Shown here: piece by piece, positions 42,161 through 52,716 of the stretch | Numbering within the stretch: the first letter of the stretch is position 1 | How the letters are laid out: every line of letters starts with the position of its first letter | From: Oscillospiraceae bacterium | GTDB taxonomy: Bacteria; Bacillota; Clostridia; Oscillospirales; Ruminococcaceae | Length of the DNA stretch: 64,000 bases | Assembly: GCA_021769725.1 (NCBI GenBank) | Contig: JAETSI010000010.1 | Coordinates: forward strand, 24,974 to 88,973 | Reading direction: 5' to 3' | The notes under the pieces: model-generated | What the model was told of the DNA's origin: nothing | Seen by the model: only the letters and a program-made list of their open reading frames with translations | Database searches by the model: none | Program-made: the position numbers and the translations under genes

Positions 42161-42994
42161 ATGGCTATTAAAAGCTACAAGCCTACGACACCTTCGAGAC
42201 GTCAGATGACTGTAACTGACTACTCGGTTCTGTCCAAGGTAGAGCCGGAGAAAAGCCTTCTCGAACCTATGAAGAAGAAGTCGGGAAGAAACAGCTACGG
42301 CAGAATTACAGTTCGCCACAGAGGCGGCGGAAACAGAAGAAAGTATCGTGTTATCGACTTCAAGCGTGATAAGGATAACATGATCGCTACTGTTCTTACA
42401 CTTGAATACGATCCTAACAGAAGCGCATTTATCGCTCTCGTTCAGTACGAGGACGGCGAGAAGAGATATATCCTCGCACCCAACGGCCTTAAGGTCGGCG
42501 ATAAGGTAGAGTCCGGTCCCGAGGCTGATATCAAGCCCGGCAACGCTCTCAGACTTGAGGATATCCCTGTTGGTACATTTATTCATGCTATTGAGCTTTA
42601 CCCCGGCAAGGGCGCTCAGCTTGTAAGAAGCGCAGGCAACCAGGCTCAGCTCATGGGTAAGGAAGGCGCTTACGCACTCGTAAGACTTCCCTCCGGCGAA
42701 ATGAGAAAGGTACCGATCGGATGCAAGGCTGCAATCGGTCAGGTTTCAAATATCGATCATGAAAACGTTAACTACGGTAAAGCAGGAAGAGTCCGCAATA
42801 TGGGCTGGAGACCTACAGTTCGTGGTTCTGTAATGAACCCCTGCGATCACCCCCACGGCGGTGGTGAAGGTAAGTCACCTGTCGGACGTCCCGGACCTGT
42901 TACCCCATGGGGTAAACCCGCTCTCGGCTACAAGACACGTAAGACACATAACAGAACCGATAAGTTTATCGTAAAGCGCCGCAACGGCAAGTAA
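42161..42994 (+). CDS. rplB: 50S ribosomal protein L2
   Basis: This 277-aa protein is needed for subunit joining and peptidyl transfer. The C-terminal [33 protein letters not shown] segment, which includes the critical histidine, is present, and the length is normal. AAGGAG precedes the ATG. Codon use is strongly biased, as in its neighbours. Confidence 0.98.
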   Translation: MAIKSYKPTTPSRRQMTVTDYSVLSKVEPEKSLLEPMKKKSGRNSYGRITVRHRGGGNRRKYRVIDFKRDKDNMIATVLTLEYDPNRSAFIALVQYEDGEKRYILAPNGLKVGDKVESGPEADIKPGNALRLEDIPVGTFIHAIELYPGKGAQLVRSAGNQAQLMGKEGAYALVRLPSGEMRKVPIGCKAAIGQVSNIDHENVNYGKAGRVRNMGWRPTVRGSVMNPCDHPHGGGEGKSPVGRPGPVTPWGKPALGYKTRKTHNRTDKFIVKRRNGK

Positions 42995-43015
42995 TCTGAA
43001 AGGAGGAACTTATTA

Positions 43016-43300
43016 ATGAGTAGAAGCATTAAAAAGGGACCTTATGTCCAGGAGGTTCTTCTTAAGAGAGTTGTGGCTATGAACGAGGCAGGAGAAAAGA
43101 AGGTTCTCAAGACATGGAGCCGTTCTTCAACAATTTTCCCTGATTTCGTAGGTCACACATTTGCTGTTCATGACGGACGCAAGCACGTTCCGGTTTATGT
43201 TACAGAAGATATGGTAGGACACAAGCTCGGTGAGTTTGCACCTACAAGAACTTACAAGGGCCACGCAGGTTCAAAAACATCAAACAACGGTAAGAAATAA
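43016..43300 (+). CDS. rpsS: 30S ribosomal protein S19
   Basis: This 94-aa head protein contacts S13 and the A-site finger. [18 protein letters not shown] and [43 protein letters not shown] are diagnostic. AAAGGAGGA precedes the ATG, 21 bp after rplB. Confidence 0.98.
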   Translation: MSRSIKKGPYVQEVLLKRVVAMNEAGEKKVLKTWSRSSTIFPDFVGHTFAVHDGRKHVPVYVTEDMVGHKLGEFAPTRTYKGHAGSKTSNNGKK

Positions 43301-43320
43301 GCGGAAGGAGGAGTTCAGAG

Positions 43321-43656
43321 ATGGAAGCAAGAGCTTATTTAAGAAATGCTCGTATATCACCCAGAAAGGTGCAGATTGTTCTCGATCTTATCAGGAACAA
43401 GCCTGTTGACATCGCTTTGGCTACTTTAGATCTTACTCCGAAGGCTGCAAGTCCTATCGTTGCAAAGCTTGTAAAGTCCGCTATGGCAAACGCTGAAAAC
43501 AATTTCAGCATGAATAAGGACGACCTTTACGTTGCAGAATGCTTCGTAACCCCCGGTCCTATCATGAAGAGAATCATGCCAAGAGCACAGGGCAGAGCAT
43601 ATAGAATTTTAAAGAGAACATCACACATCACAGTTGTTCTTAAAGAAAAAGAATAA
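43321..43656 (+). CDS. rplV: 50S ribosomal protein L22
   Basis: This 111-aa protein carries the beta-hairpin that forms the tunnel constriction ([28 protein letters not shown]). [18 protein letters not shown] at the start is typical. Macrolide-resistance changes map to this hairpin in other species; nothing unusual is seen here. Confidence 0.98.
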   Translation: MEARAYLRNARISPRKVQIVLDLIRNKPVDIALATLDLTPKAASPIVAKLVKSAMANAENNFSMNKDDLYVAECFVTPGPIMKRIMPRAQGRAYRILKRTSHITVVLKEKE

Positions 43657-43675
43657 TCCCAAGGAGGTTTGAATA

Positions 43676-44470
43676 ATGGGCCAGAAAGTTAATCCGCACG
43701 GTCTTCGTGTCGGCGTTATTAAGGATTGGGATTCACGCTGGTATGCCAACAAGGCAGATTTCGGCGACACTCTTGTTGAGGACTACAATGTTCGTAACTT
43801 CATTAAGAAGAGCTTGTATGCAGCAGGTGTTCCGAGAATCGAAATCGAGCGTTTTGCCGATAAGGTTAGAATTCACATCCACTGCGCTAAGCCCGGTATT
43901 GTAATCGGCAGAGGCGGCGCAGAAATCGAAAAACTCAGAACAAAGCTTGAGGCTATGATGAAGAAGCAGGTTTTCATCAATATCCTCGAGGTTAAGCAGC
44001 CTGATATGGACTCTCAGCTCGTTGCTGAAAAGATCGCTCTCGACCTTGAGAACAGAGTATCTTTCAGAAGAGCTATGAAGCAGTCTATCGGCAGAACAAT
44101 GCGTCTGGGCGCAAAGGGAATCAAGGTTAAGGTTTCAGGCAGACTTGCCGGTGCCGAGATCGCAAGAAGCGAAAGCTATCACGAAGGTACTATTCCGCTT
44201 CAGACCATCCGTGCCGATATTGACTACGGTTTCGCTGAGGCAGATACGACTTACGGAAAGCTTGGCGTAAAAGTTTGGATATATAAGGGCGAGATCCTCA
44301 AGGGCGACGCAGCTAAGGCAGCAGCTCAGAGAGAAAAGTTCGAGAAGAAGAACGACAGACCCAACGACCGCAGACGCCGTGACGACAGACGTGACGACAA
44401 GCGCGGCGGAAACAGACGCGGCGGCAGAAACTTCAACCGTGACGCTAAAAGAGAAGGAGGTAACCAGTAA
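43676..44470 (+). CDS. rpsC: 30S ribosomal protein S3 with basic tail
   Basis: This 264-aa protein lies at the mRNA entry channel. The KH domain ([20 protein letters not shown]) and the [31 protein letters not shown] domain are complete. After about residue 217, where many S3 proteins end, a roughly 45-residue Arg/Asp/Gly/Asn-rich tail follows (for example [18 protein letters not shown]). The tail is low-complexity and likely disordered. The stop overlaps rplP by one base. Confidence 0.97.
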   Translation: MGQKVNPHGLRVGVIKDWDSRWYANKADFGDTLVEDYNVRNFIKKSLYAAGVPRIEIERFADKVRIHIHCAKPGIVIGRGGAEIEKLRTKLEAMMKKQVFINILEVKQPDMDSQLVAEKIALDLENRVSFRRAMKQSIGRTMRLGAKGIKVKVSGRLAGAEIARSESYHEGTIPLQTIRADIDYGFAEADTTYGKLGVKVWIYKGEILKGDAAKAAAQREKFEKKNDRPNDRRRRDDRRDDKRGGNRRGGRNFNRDAKREGGNQ

Positions 44471-44895
44471 TGCTGCTTCCAAAAAGAGTTAAGTACCGCA
44501 GAGTCCACAGAGGACGTCTGAAGGGTAAGGCATACAGAGGAAACAAGGTAACTTACGGAGATTACGGTCTCCAGGCTCTTGAACCGGCATGGATCACTTC
44601 CAACCAGATCGAGTCTGCCCGTATCGCTATGACACGTTACATCAAGAGAGGCGGTCAGGTATGGATCAAGATCTTCCCCGACAAGCCTATCACAGAAAAG
44701 CCGGCTGAAACACGAATGGGTTCAGGTAAGGGCTCACCGGAATACTGGGTAGCAGTCGTTAAGCCCGGCAGAGTTCTCTTTGAAATCAAGGGAGTTGCTG
44801 AGGAAACTGCAAGAGAAGCTATGCGTCTGGCTATGCACAAGCTTCCTATCAAGTGTAAGTTCGTAAAAAAGGCAGAGCAGGAGGTTGAGCAGTAA
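44470..44895 (+). CDS. rplP: 50S ribosomal protein L16
   Basis: This 141-aa protein helps position A-site t[27 protein letters not shown] and [29 protein letters not shown] are conserved. It is coupled on both sides: one-base overlaps with rpsC and rpmC. Confidence 0.98.
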   Translation: MLLPKRVKYRRVHRGRLKGKAYRGNKVTYGDYGLQALEPAWITSNQIESARIAMTRYIKRGGQVWIKIFPDKPITEKPAETRMGSGKGSPEYWVAVVKPGRVLFEIKGVAEETAREAMRLAMHKLPIKCKFVKKAEQEVEQ

Positions 44896-45095
44896 TGAAG
44901 GCATCAGAAATCAGAGAAATGTCAGTTGATGAGCTCAACGAGAAGCTCGTAAGCCTGAAAGAAGAGCTTTTTGCTCTCCGCTTTCAGCACGCTATAAATC
45001 AGCTTGATAATACAGCTCGTCTTAAGGCTGTAAAGAAAGATATTGCACGCATCAAGACAACTCTGCGTGAGGCAGAGCTTGCTGCACAGCAGTAA
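44895..45095 (+). CDS. rpmC: 50S ribosomal protein L29
   Basis: This 66-aa two-helix protein near the exit tunnel has the hallmark [43 protein letters not shown]. Its start overlaps the rplP stop by one base. Confidence 0.97.
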   Translation: MKASEIREMSVDELNEKLVSLKEELFALRFQHAINQLDNTARLKAVKKDIARIKTTLREAELAAQQ

Positions 45096-45114
45096 GAAAG
45101 GGAGGATTTAGCTA

Positions 45115-45375
45115 ATGTCTACTGAAAGAAACCTTAGAAAAACAAGAGTAGGTAAGGTTGTAAGCGATAAGATGGATAAGACCGTCGTAGTTGCTATCGT
45201 TGATAACGTTAAACACCCGCTTTACAAGAAGATCATCAAGCGTACCGTAAAACTCAAGGCTCACGATGAGAACAATGAGTGCAGAATCGGTGACCGTGTT
45301 GAGGTTATGGAAACACGTCCGCTTTCCAAGGATAAGAGATGGCGTGTTACAAATATCATTGAAAAGGCTAAGTAA
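45115..45375 (+). CDS. rpsQ: 30S ribosomal protein S17
   Basis: This 86-aa OB-fold protein stabilises 16S rRNA early in assembly. [21 protein letters not shown] and the [21 protein letters not shown] ending are diagnostic. GGGAGG precedes the ATG. Confidence 0.98.
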   Translation: MSTERNLRKTRVGKVVSDKMDKTVVVAIVDNVKHPLYKKIIKRTVKLKAHDENNECRIGDRVEVMETRPLSKDKRWRVTNIIEKAK

Positions 45376-45414
45376 TTTTGATATAAGCTTAATGCTTGAA
45401 AGGAGGAACTCGCT

Positions 45415-45783
45415 GTGATACAGATGCAGACTTATCTTAAAGTCGCTGATAACACAGGCGCTAAGGAGCTTATGTGTATCAGAGTTCTGGGTGGTACACG
45501 CAGAAGATATGCAAATATCGGAGACGTTGTAGTGGCTTCCGTTAAGAAAGCAACACCCGGAGGCGTTGTAAAGAAGGGCGATGTTGTAAAGGCAGTTATC
45601 GTTCGTTCAGCTAAGGGTCTCAGAAGAGAGGACGGAACTTATATCCGTTTCGATGAGAACGCCGCTGTAATTATCAAGGAAGATAAGAACCCCAAGGGTA
45701 CACGTATCTTCGGACCGGTTGCTAAGGAGCTCCGTGAAAAGGAGTACACAAAGATCCTCAGTCTCGCACCGGAAGTTCTTTAA
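45415..45783 (+). CDS. rplN: 50S ribosomal protein L14
   Basis: This 122-aa subunit-interface protein starts with GTG nine bases after AGGAGG; the alternative ATG nine bases later would remove conserved residues. [18 protein letters not shown] and [25 protein letters not shown] are typical. L14 also receives the silencing factor RsfS in other bacteria. Confidence 0.97.
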   Translation: MIQMQTYLKVADNTGAKELMCIRVLGGTRRRYANIGDVVVASVKKATPGGVVKKGDVVKAVIVRSAKGLRREDGTYIRFDENAAVIIKEDKNPKGTRIFGPVAKELREKEYTKILSLAPEVL

Positions 45784-45801
45784 TGGAGGTGTCATTCGAT
45801 T

Positions 45802-46146
45802 ATGAGTAAGGTACACGTAAAAACCGGTGACACTGTTATCCTTCTCACCGGAAAGTATGAGGATAAATTCACAAGCAAGGGCGACAGAAAAACAGGTAAG
45901 ATCGTTGAGGTAAGCCCTAAAGAGGATAAGGTGATCGTTGAGGGAATCAACATCATCACAAAGCACGTAAAGCCCACAAGAATGGGTGAAAAGGGCGGCA
46001 TCATCAGAACTGAGGCTCCCGTATATGCTTCAAAGGTACAGCTTGTCTGCCCCAAGTGCGGCAAGCCCACAAGAGTCGGCCATACTTTTGACGACGACGG
46101 AAAGAAGCTCCGTGTCTGCAAGAAGTGCGGCAAGTCTTTTGAATAA
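45802..46146 (+). CDS. rplX: 50S ribosomal protein L24 with zinc-ribbon-like tail
   Basis: This 114-aa assembly initiator has the KOW motif VKTGDTVILLTGKYEDK. The C-terminus carries two CPKCG/CKKCG pairs (VCPKCGKPTRVG, RVCKKCGKSFE) that should bind one zinc ion, as in many Clostridia. Confidence 0.97.
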   Translation: MSKVHVKTGDTVILLTGKYEDKFTSKGDRKTGKIVEVSPKEDKVIVEGINIITKHVKPTRMGEKGGIIRTEAPVYASKVQLVCPKCGKPTRVGHTFDDDGKKLRVCKKCGKSFE

Positions 46147-46163
46147 TGTAAAGGAGAACGACA

Positions 46164-46703
46164 ATGGCAAGATTAAAGGATTTTTATGTTAGCGACGTTG
46201 CTCCTGCAATGATGAAGAAATTCGGATACAAAAGCGTAATGCAGATTCCGAAGCTCGAAAAGGTTGTTATCAATGTAGGCGCCGGCGAGGCTAAGGATAA
46301 CTCAAAGGTTATCGATGCAATCATGACAGATCTCGCTGCTATTACAGGTCAGAAGCCTGTGGTATGCCGTGCAAAGAAGTCAGTTGCCAACTTTAAGCTC
46401 CGTGAGGGTATGCCTATCGGCGTCAAGGTAACGCTGAGGGCCGAGAAGATGTACGAATTCGTAGACAAGCTCTTTAATGTAGCTTTTCCTCGTGTTCGTG
46501 ACTTCAGAGGAATCAATGCAAATTCTTTTGACGGCAAGGGCAACTACTCAACAGGTATCAAGGAGCAGCTCATCTTCCCTGAGATCGAGTATGACAAGAT
46601 CGACAAGGTAAGAGGCATGGATATCAACTTCATCACAACTGCAAACACTGATGAAGAGGCTAAAGAGCTCCTGACACTTCTGGGCGCTCCGTTCATCAAG
46701 TAA
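46164..46703 (+). CDS. rplE: 50S ribosomal protein L5
   Basis: This 179-aa protein binds 5S rRNA and contacts S13 across the subunits. [44 protein letters not shown] and PRVRDFRGI are conserved, and the length is normal. It is followed by rpsN in the usual order. Confidence 0.98.
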   Translation: MARLKDFYVSDVAPAMMKKFGYKSVMQIPKLEKVVINVGAGEAKDNSKVIDAIMTDLAAITGQKPVVCRAKKSVANFKLREGMPIGVKVTLRAEKMYEFVDKLFNVAFPRVRDFRGINANSFDGKGNYSTGIKEQLIFPEIEYDKIDKVRGMDINFITTANTDEEAKELLTLLGAPFIK

Positions 46704-46719
46704 TCAGGGAGGAATAAAA

Positions 46720-46905
46720 ATGGCTAAGAAGGCAATGATCAACAAGCAGCAGAGAACTCCCAAGTATTCCACAAGAGCATATAACAGATGCAAGATTTGT
46801 GGCAGACCGCACGCATACCTCAGAAAGTTCGGCATCTGCCGTATCTGTTTCAGAGAGCTTGCACACGACGGTCAGATTCCGGGTGTTAAGAAGGCAAGCT
46901 GGTAA
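46720..46905 (+). CDS. rpsN: 30S ribosomal protein S14, zinc (type Z)
   Basis: This 61-aa short S14 has a CxxC...CxxC zinc site ([24 protein letters not shown]). It is the zinc-dependent form; no zinc-free paralogue lies in the window. Confidence 0.98.
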   Translation: MAKKAMINKQQRTPKYSTRAYNRCKICGRPHAYLRKFGICRICFRELAHDGQIPGVKKASW

Positions 46906-46929
46906 AATACGAAAAGGAGGTCATTCGGC

Positions 46930-47328
46930 ATGCAAATCACTGATACAATAGCAGATCTTTTAACAAGAATTCGTAATGCGAATACTGCAAAGCACGCCAC
47001 AGTTGACGTTCCCGCTTCAAGAGTTAAAAAGGATATTACACAGATTCTCGTTGACGAGGGCTATGTAAAAAGTTTTCAGCTTATTGAGGACGGCAAGCAG
47101 GGTGTTATCAGAATTACGCTTAAATACGGCGACAACAAGTCACCGGTAATTACAGGGCTTAGAAGGGTTTCAAAGCCCGGTCTGCGTATTTATTCAAGCT
47201 GCGCAGATATGCCCAAGGTAAGAAAAGGCCTGGGTATCGCAATCGTTTCAACTTCAAAGGGTATCGTTACCGACAAGAAGGCAAGAGAGCTTAACGTCGG
47301 CGGCGAAATCCTTGCATACATCTGGTAA
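46930..47328 (+). CDS. rpsH: 30S ribosomal protein S8
   Basis: This 132-aa central-domain protein represses the spc operon in E. coli by binding rplE m[23 protein letters not shown] and [24 protein letters not shown] are typical. AAAGGAGG precedes the ATG. I did not find an obvious S8-site mimic before rplE. Confidence 0.98.
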   Translation: MQITDTIADLLTRIRNANTAKHATVDVPASRVKKDITQILVDEGYVKSFQLIEDGKQGVIRITLKYGDNKSPVITGLRRVSKPGLRIYSSCADMPKVRKGLGIAIVSTSKGIVTDKKARELNVGGEILAYIW

Positions 47329-47341
47329 GGAGGACAACATT

Positions 47342-47887
47342 ATGTCAAGAATCGGCAAAATGCCTGTCAGCATTCCCGCAGGTGTAGAAGTCAAGAACGA
47401 CAACAACTGCATCACAGTCAAGGGACCTAAGGGCGAGCTTGCAAGACAGTTTTCTACTGAGCTCGGCATTGAGGTTGCTGAAGGTGTAATCACAGTTACA
47501 AGACCCAGCGATGACAAGAAGCATCGTTCACTTCACGGTCTTACAAGAACACTTATCGCAAACATGATCGAAGGCGTTACAAACGGCTACTCAAAGACTC
47601 TTGAGATCGAGGGCGTAGGCTACCGTGCTGCAAAGCAGGGAACAAAGGTAACTCTTTCACTGGGCTATTCACATCCCGTTATCATTGAGGAAACAGATCA
47701 GATAAAGCTTGAAGTTCCTCAGCCCAATAAAATTGTTGTAAGCGGTATCGACAAACAGGCTGTAGGTCAGTTTGCAGCCGAGGTACGTGAAAAGCGTCCT
47801 CCCGAACCATATAAGGGCAAGGGTATCAGATACGCCGGCGAGCATATCATCCGCAAGGAAGGCAAGGCCGGTAAGGGCAAGAAGTAA
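47342..47887 (+). CDS. rplF: 50S ribosomal protein L6
   Basis: This 181-aa protein sits near the GTPase centre. The start is the ATG at [14 protein letters not shown] with AAGGAGGA upstream, 30 bases inside the track ORF. The two L6 repeats and the [25 protein letters not shown] tail are intact. Confidence 0.97.
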   Translation: MSRIGKMPVSIPAGVEVKNDNNCITVKGPKGELARQFSTELGIEVAEGVITVTRPSDDKKHRSLHGLTRTLIANMIEGVTNGYSKTLEIEGVGYRAAKQGTKVTLSLGYSHPVIIEETDQIKLEVPQPNKIVVSGIDKQAVGQFAAEVREKRPPEPYKGKGIRYAGEHIIRKEGKAGKGKK

Positions 47888-47906
47888 TTAGAAGGAGCAA
47901 ATTGCT

Positions 47907-48266
47907 ATGATTAAGAAGTTTGACAGCAATAAAGCAAGATTAAAGAGACACCGCAGAGTACGTGCAAAGATCTCTGGAACTGCTCAGCGTCCCCGTCTCA
48001 ATGTGTTCCGCTCAACAAAGCACATCTACGCTCAGCTTATAGACGACGTAAACGGTGTTACTCTTGCCAGCGCATCCAGCATGGACAAGGGATTTGACGG
48101 AAACGGCGGCAACGTTGAAGGCGCACGCAAGGTCGGCGAGATGATCGCTAAGAACGCAGCCGATAAGGGCATCACCGAAGTTGTATTCGACAGAGGCGGT
48201 TACCTTTATCACGGCCGTGTCAAGGAACTTGCAGAAGGCGCACGTGAAAACGGATTAAAGTTCTAA
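47907..48266 (+). CDS. rplR: 50S ribosomal protein L18
   Basis: This 119-aa protein binds 5S rRNA with L5. [37 protein letters not shown] and [26 protein letters not shown] are diagnostic. It lies between rplF and rpsE as usual. Confidence 0.98.
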   Translation: MIKKFDSNKARLKRHRRVRAKISGTAQRPRLNVFRSTKHIYAQLIDDVNGVTLASASSMDKGFDGNGGNVEGARKVGEMIAKNAADKGITEVVFDRGGYLYHGRVKELAEGARENGLKF

Positions 48267-48281
48267 GAGGGAGGTACAACA

Positions 48282-48782
48282 ATGGCTAATATTGAAACAC
48301 AGGCTCCTGAGTTCGTTGAGAAGGTCGTTGCAATTAACAGAGTTTCCAAGACTGTTAAGGGCGGCCGTATCATGAAGTTTGCTGCACTTGTTGTAGTAGG
48401 CGACGGAAACGGCACTGTAGGCTTCGGTCTCGGTAAGTCCGGCGAAGTTCCGGATGCAATCCGCAAGGGAATTGAGGACGCTAAGAAGAACCTTAAAAAG
48501 GTTGCTCTCAAGGGAACTACTATCCCCCACGAAATCGTAGGCGAATTCGGTGCAGGCAGAGTTCTTATGAAGCCCGCCGCACCCGGTACCGGCGTTATCG
48601 CAGGCGGTCCCGTTCGTGCCGTGATCGAAGTTGCAGGCATCAAGGATATCAGAACAAAGTCACTTCGTTCAAATAATCCCTGCAATGTAGTAAGAGCTAC
48701 CATCAACGGTCTTACATCATGCACATCCATTAAAGAGGTTGCTGCAAAGAGAGGCAAGTCCGTTAAAGAAATTTTAGGTTAA
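48282..48782 (+). CDS. rpsE: 30S ribosomal protein S5
   Basis: This 166-aa protein works in decoding fidelity and mRNA unwinding. The double-stranded RNA-binding-like N-domain ([30 protein letters not shown]) and [19 protein letters not shown] are conserved. AGGGAGG precedes the ATG. Confidence 0.98.
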   Translation: MANIETQAPEFVEKVVAINRVSKTVKGGRIMKFAALVVVGDGNGTVGFGLGKSGEVPDAIRKGIEDAKKNLKKVALKGTTIPHEIVGEFGAGRVLMKPAAPGTGVIAGGPVRAVIEVAGIKDIRTKSLRSNNPCNVVRATINGLTSCTSIKEVAAKRGKSVKEILG

Positions 48783-48796
48783 GGAGGCAGTAACAC

Positions 48797-48973
48797 ATGG
48801 CTAAGAACATCAAGCTCGTAAAGAGCCTTATCGGAAGAAAAAAAGACCAGATTGCTACTGCTCAGTCACTTGGCCTCAAGAAGGTCGGCGACGTTACAAC
48901 CCAGCCCGATAATGAGCAGACAAAGGGCAAAATCAATAAAATCTCACACCTTGTTGAGGTTACAGAAGCGTAA
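48797..48973 (+). CDS. rpmD: 50S ribosomal protein L30
   Basis: This 58-aa gene is missing from the ORF track because of its size. AAGGAGG lies before the ATG; the protein reads [19 protein letters not shown] and continues through LGLKKVGDV to a TAA. It sits between rpsE and rplO, the standard position for L30. Confidence 0.96.
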   Translation: MAKNIKLVKSLIGRKKDQIATAQSLGLKKVGDVTTQPDNEQTKGKINKISHLVEVTEA

Positions 48974-48991
48974 GCAAGGAGGTGCACACTA

Positions 48992-49432
48992 ATGAAAATT
49001 CACGAATTAACTCCCGCACTCGATTCCAACAAGGCTGTTAAGCGTATCGGCAGAGGCCACGGCTCGGGCAACGGAAAGACTGCCGGCAAGGGCCATAAGG
49101 GTCAGAACGCACGTTCAGGCGGTGGTGTAAGAATCGGCTTTGAAGGCGGACAGATGCCCCTCACAAGAAGAATCCCTAAGAGAGGCTTCAACAATATTTT
49201 CGCTGCAAAGTATGCTATCGTAAACGTTTCGGATCTTAATGCATTCAAGGATGGCACTGTTATTGATACAGAGCTTCTCATTGCATCGGGTCTCGTTAAG
49301 AAGGCTTATGACGGCGTTAAGGTACTCGGCAACGGAGAGCTTACTGCTAATTTAACTGTAAAGGCTGCTAAATTCTCACAGAGCGCTATCGAAAAAATCG
49401 AAAAGGCTGGCGGGAAGGCAGAGGTGATCTAA
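48992..49432 (+). CDS. rplO: 50S ribosomal protein L15
   Basis: This 146-aa late-assembly protein has the glycine-rich N-terminus ([21 protein letters not shown]) and [18 protein letters not shown] intact. Only 2 bp separate it from secY, so the translocase subunit is coupled to ribosomal protein synthesis. Confidence 0.98.
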   Translation: MKIHELTPALDSNKAVKRIGRGHGSGNGKTAGKGHKGQNARSGGGVRIGFEGGQMPLTRRIPKRGFNNIFAAKYAIVNVSDLNAFKDGTVIDTELLIASGLVKKAYDGVKVLGNGELTANLTVKAAKFSQSAIEKIEKAGGKAEVI

Positions 49433-49434
49433 TA

Positions 49435-50763
49435 ATGTTTCAGACCCTGAGAAAGGCGTGGGGAGTTCCTGAGATAAGAAAGAAGCTCCTCTATACATTA
49501 TTCATGATCATCATCTTCAGATTCGGAAGTGCTGTAACTGTTCCGTTCCTTGATTCCGATGTAGTAAGAACATGGATGGACAGGAACGCTACCGACGGAA
49601 ACTTTCTTGAATATCTGCACATCATCACCGGCGGTGCGCTGTCACAGGCAAGTATATTCTCGCTTTCTATCACACCATTCATCAATGCGTCGATCATCAT
49701 GCAGCTTCTGACTTATGCGCTTCCTCCGCTGGAGCGAATGCGCAACGAGGGAGAAGAAGGACGCAAGAAAATTGAAAAGATTACTGCTTTTGTTTCCATA
49801 GCTCTGGCATTCTTCATGGCTTACGCTTATTACGTTACTCTTACAAGAATGACTGATAATAAGACAGGAAAATCTGCCGTAAAGTATCTGGGCAAAAATA
49901 TGGATCAGTATTTCTCCGCAGCGGTTATTATCCTCTGCTTTGTTGCAGGTGCTGCACTTGTAGTATGGATGGGAAACAGAATCAGCGATAAGGGTATCGG
50001 AAACGGTATTTCTATGCTCCTCTTTGCAGGTATCGCTGCAAGATTCCCTACCGACATTGGTGTTCTTGTTGATCTTACAAAGCAGCAGCCTCAGAAGTAT
50101 CTTTTCGTTTCAATCGGATATCTCGTATTTGTTGTTGCTGAGATAGCATTCATTGTATTCATGAACGAAGCAGAAAGACGTATTCCGATTCAGTACGCAA
50201 AGCGTGTAGTCGGAAGGAAGCAGTATGGCGGTCAGAAAACCCATATCCCGATCAAGGTCTGCATGAGCGGCGTTATGCCTATCATTTTTGCCATGTCGTT
50301 TATGGCCCTGCCCCAGACGATTCAGCTTTTCAAGCCTGACACAAAAACTACAGGTTTCTATCATGCATTCTGTGAATTCTTCAACAGATCAAGCGTGTCA
50401 TATGCAATTATCTACTTCTTACTTATAATTGCATTCAACTATTTCTATGTTTCAATCCAGTATAATCCCGTTGAGATTGCCAACAATCTCCGTCAGAGCA
50501 ACGGCGGTATCCCAGGTATCAGACCCGGAAAGCCCACATCTGACTACATTCAGAGGGTTCTCTCGAAGATCGCTCTCGTAGGAGCATTCTTCCTGGGAAT
50601 AATCGCAATAATCCCTGTAGTAATGGGTATTGTTGATTCAAATCTCCAGGCACTTTCGATGGGCGGTACGACAATACTTATCTCGGTAAGCGTTGCCCTT
50701 GAAACAACACGTACACTTGAATCACATCTTATGATGCGTCATCATAAGGGCTTCTTAAAATAA
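49435..50763 (+). CDS. secY: Preprotein translocase subunit SecY
   Basis: This 442-aa ten-helix protein forms the protein-conducting channel. TVPFLDS, GISIFSLSITPFINASIIMQLL-like plug region and the cytoplasmic loop with RRIPIQYAKRVVG are present. The loop LRQSNGGIPGIRPGKPTSDYI is typical. It lies between rplO and adk. Length is normal. Confidence 0.97.
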   Translation: MFQTLRKAWGVPEIRKKLLYTLFMIIIFRFGSAVTVPFLDSDVVRTWMDRNATDGNFLEYLHIITGGALSQASIFSLSITPFINASIIMQLLTYALPPLERMRNEGEEGRKKIEKITAFVSIALAFFMAYAYYVTLTRMTDNKTGKSAVKYLGKNMDQYFSAAVIILCFVAGAALVVWMGNRISDKGIGNGISMLLFAGIAARFPTDIGVLVDLTKQQPQKYLFVSIGYLVFVVAEIAFIVFMNEAERRIPIQYAKRVVGRKQYGGQKTHIPIKVCMSGVMPIIFAMSFMALPQTIQLFKPDTKTTGFYHAFCEFFNRSSVSYAIIYFLLIIAFNYFYVSIQYNPVEIANNLRQSNGGIPGIRPGKPTSDYIQRVLSKIALVGAFFLGIIAIIPVVMGIVDSNLQALSMGGTTILISVSVALETTRTLESHLMMRHHKGFLK

Positions 50764-50779
50764 AAAAGGAGGACGGTAT

Positions 50780-51412
50780 ATGAATCTTATCTTTTTAGGC
50801 GCTCCCGGCGCAGGAAAGGGCACACAGGCTGAGGTCGTTTCCGAAGCACTGAATATTCCTCAGATCTCTACAGGCAATATCCTTCGTGAAGCTGCAAAGA
50901 ACGGTACTGAGTACGGTCTCAAGGCTAAGGCAGCAATGGACGCAGGCGCTCTTGTATCAGATGAAATCGTTATCGGAATCCTGAAAGAGAGAATTGCTCA
51001 GGACGACTGCCAGAACGGATTTATTCTTGACGGCTTTCCAAGAACAGTTCCTCAGGCTGAGGCTCTTGACGCTATGAATATCAAGATCGACAAGGTGATT
51101 GAGATCAATGTAGCTGACGAGACCATCAAACAGAGGGTTTCCGGCAGAAGAGTCTGTCAGGGCTGCGGAGCTTCATACCATGTTGATTATAAGCCTTCAA
51201 AGGTTGAGGGCGTATGCGATAAGTGCGGCGACAAGACTGTTATCCGTAAGGACGATCAGCCGGAAGTCGTTCTTGAAAGACTTGCAACTTATCACGAAAA
51301 GACAGCTCCTCTCAAGGACTACTACGAGAAGCAGGGAAAACTTGTTACTGTAGAGGGTCAGGAAGAGGTAGCCGACACCTCAAAGCTTACACTGGCAGCA
51401 GTAGGAGCATGA
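50780..51412 (+). CDS. adk: Adenylate kinase, zinc-lid type
   Basis: This 210-aa enzyme converts ATP and AMP to two ADP. The P-loop GAPGAGKGTQ, NMP-binding DGFPRTVPQA, and LID with four cysteines (CQGCGASYHV, GVCDKCG) for zinc are present. It is transcribed after secY with its own AAGGAGG. Confidence 0.98.
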   Translation: MNLIFLGAPGAGKGTQAEVVSEALNIPQISTGNILREAAKNGTEYGLKAKAAMDAGALVSDEIVIGILKERIAQDDCQNGFILDGFPRTVPQAEALDAMNIKIDKVIEINVADETIKQRVSGRRVCQGCGASYHVDYKPSKVEGVCDKCGDKTVIRKDDQPEVVLERLATYHEKTAPLKDYYEKQGKLVTVEGQEEVADTSKLTLAAVGA

Positions 51413-51416
51413 GGTA

Positions 51417-52169
51417 ATGAGTATAACCATAAAATCAAAGTCCGAACTTGCCATAATGCGTGAAGCAGGTAAAATTACCTGCGGCGCACTGTGGTATGCG
51501 GGCGAAAAATTAAAACCGGGTATGTCCACTCTTGATGTGGATAAGCTGATAGGCAGCTTCTTCGCACAACACGGCTGCAAATCCGGTTTCAAAGGCTTAT
51601 ACGGATTTCCTGCAAACGCTTGTATTTCGGTAAACGAAGAAGTGATTCACGGAATTCCGAAAGCAAACCGCAGGCTTAAAGAGGGCGATATAGTAAGCAT
51701 CGACACCGGAGCCGTTTACAAGGGCTTCAACGGCGACAGCTGCTGGACCTTCCCTGTGGGTAAAATTTCTGATGAGGCTAAGGCATTGCTTGAGGTAACT
51801 GAGAAAAGCCTGTACGAGGGTATAGCTCAGGCTCAGGTGGGCGCAAGAATCGGAGATATTTCTCATGCTGTTGAAGAGTACTGTGCTTCACGAGGCTACG
51901 GAATCGTAAGAAATTACTGCGGCCACGGTATCGGCAGAGAGCTTCACGAATCACCGGAGATCCCGAACTGGGGAAAGCCGGGACATGGTCCCAGGCTGGT
52001 TTCCGGTATGACTATCTGCATCGAACCTATGATAAACCAGAAAGGCGACGATGTAAGAGTTCTCAAGGACGGCTGGACTGTGGTTACTAAAAATGGTTCA
52101 CTGTCGGCTCATTTTGAGCACGCAATCGCAATAACTCCTGACGGTCCCGTCATTCTGACTCAGCCCTGA
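51417..52169 (+). CDS. map: Methionine aminopeptidase, type I
   Basis: This 250-aa enzyme removes initiator methionine. Metal ligands are visible in VSIDTGAVYKGFNGDSC, CGHGIGRELHESPEIPNW, and IEPMI; the final Glu lies in SAHFEHAIAIT. It has no N-terminal SEC-C extension. AGGAG nine bases before the ATG overlaps the end of adk. Confidence 0.97.
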   Translation: MSITIKSKSELAIMREAGKITCGALWYAGEKLKPGMSTLDVDKLIGSFFAQHGCKSGFKGLYGFPANACISVNEEVIHGIPKANRRLKEGDIVSIDTGAVYKGFNGDSCWTFPVGKISDEAKALLEVTEKSLYEGIAQAQVGARIGDISHAVEEYCASRGYGIVRNYCGHGIGRELHESPEIPNWGKPGHGPRLVSGMTICIEPMINQKGDDVRVLKDGWTVVTKNGSLSAHFEHAIAITPDGPVILTQP

Positions 52170-52183
52170 CGGAGGGGCGTATT

Positions 52184-52429
52184 GTGAAGCTGCAAAAAGG
52201 CTCGGTTGTCAGAGCGAACGCCGGACGTGACTGCGGAAGACTATTCACAGTTGTGTCTGCGGACGAAACGTATTGTTTTATTGCAGACGGAAAAAGCAGA
52301 AAACTCGCCGCTCCCAAACGCAAAAATATAAAGCATATCAGTCTGACAGGCGGCATGATAGAATTAAACGATATAACTGATAAAAAGCTCAGAAAGCTGT
52401 TGGCAGATCTGCGGCAGGGAACTGAGTAA
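52184..52429 (+). CDS. KOW domain RNA-binding protein (L14e-like)
   Basis: This 81-aa protein opens with [24 protein letters not shown], a KOW-type motif, and then a basic patch ([14 protein letters not shown]). It starts at a GTG eight bases after GGAGG. Its position between map and infA is characteristic of Clostridia. It is presumed to bind rRNA or to help translation; no function is proven. Confidence 0.85.
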   Translation: MKLQKGSVVRANAGRDCGRLFTVVSADETYCFIADGKSRKLAAPKRKNIKHISLTGGMIELNDITDKKLRKLLADLRQGTE

Positions 52430-52443
52430 AGGAGGTTATCAAG

Positions 52444-52662
52444 GTGTCCAAGGAAGATGTAATCGAGGTTGAGGGCGTTGTAACAGACGCACTGCCTAAC
52501 GCAATGTTCAAGGTTCAGCTTGAAAACGGTCACGAGGTTCTTTCCCACGTTTCCGGCAAGCTCAGAATGAATTATATCAGAATCGTGCCCGGTGACAAGG
52601 TAAAGCTTGAAATGTCACCATACGACCTTTCAAAAGGCCGTATCACATGGCGTGTTAAATAA
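52444..52662 (+). CDS. infA: Translation initiation factor IF-1
   Basis: This 72-aa OB-fold protein binds the A site during initiation. [46 protein letters not shown] is diagnostic. The start is GTG after AAAGGAGG. Confidence 0.98.
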   Translation: MSKEDVIEVEGVVTDALPNAMFKVQLENGHEVLSHVSGKLRMNYIRIVPGDKVKLEMSPYDLSKGRITWRVK

Positions 52663-52716
52663 TGAATACAGGAATGCGAAACAGTATTCCGCATCCGCTT
52701 TAAGGAGGTATTTTCA

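Noticed and set aside
42047-42586. 179-aa minus-strand ORF opposite rplB
   Set aside because: Shadow of a ribosomal protein gene with strong codon bias; no start signals.
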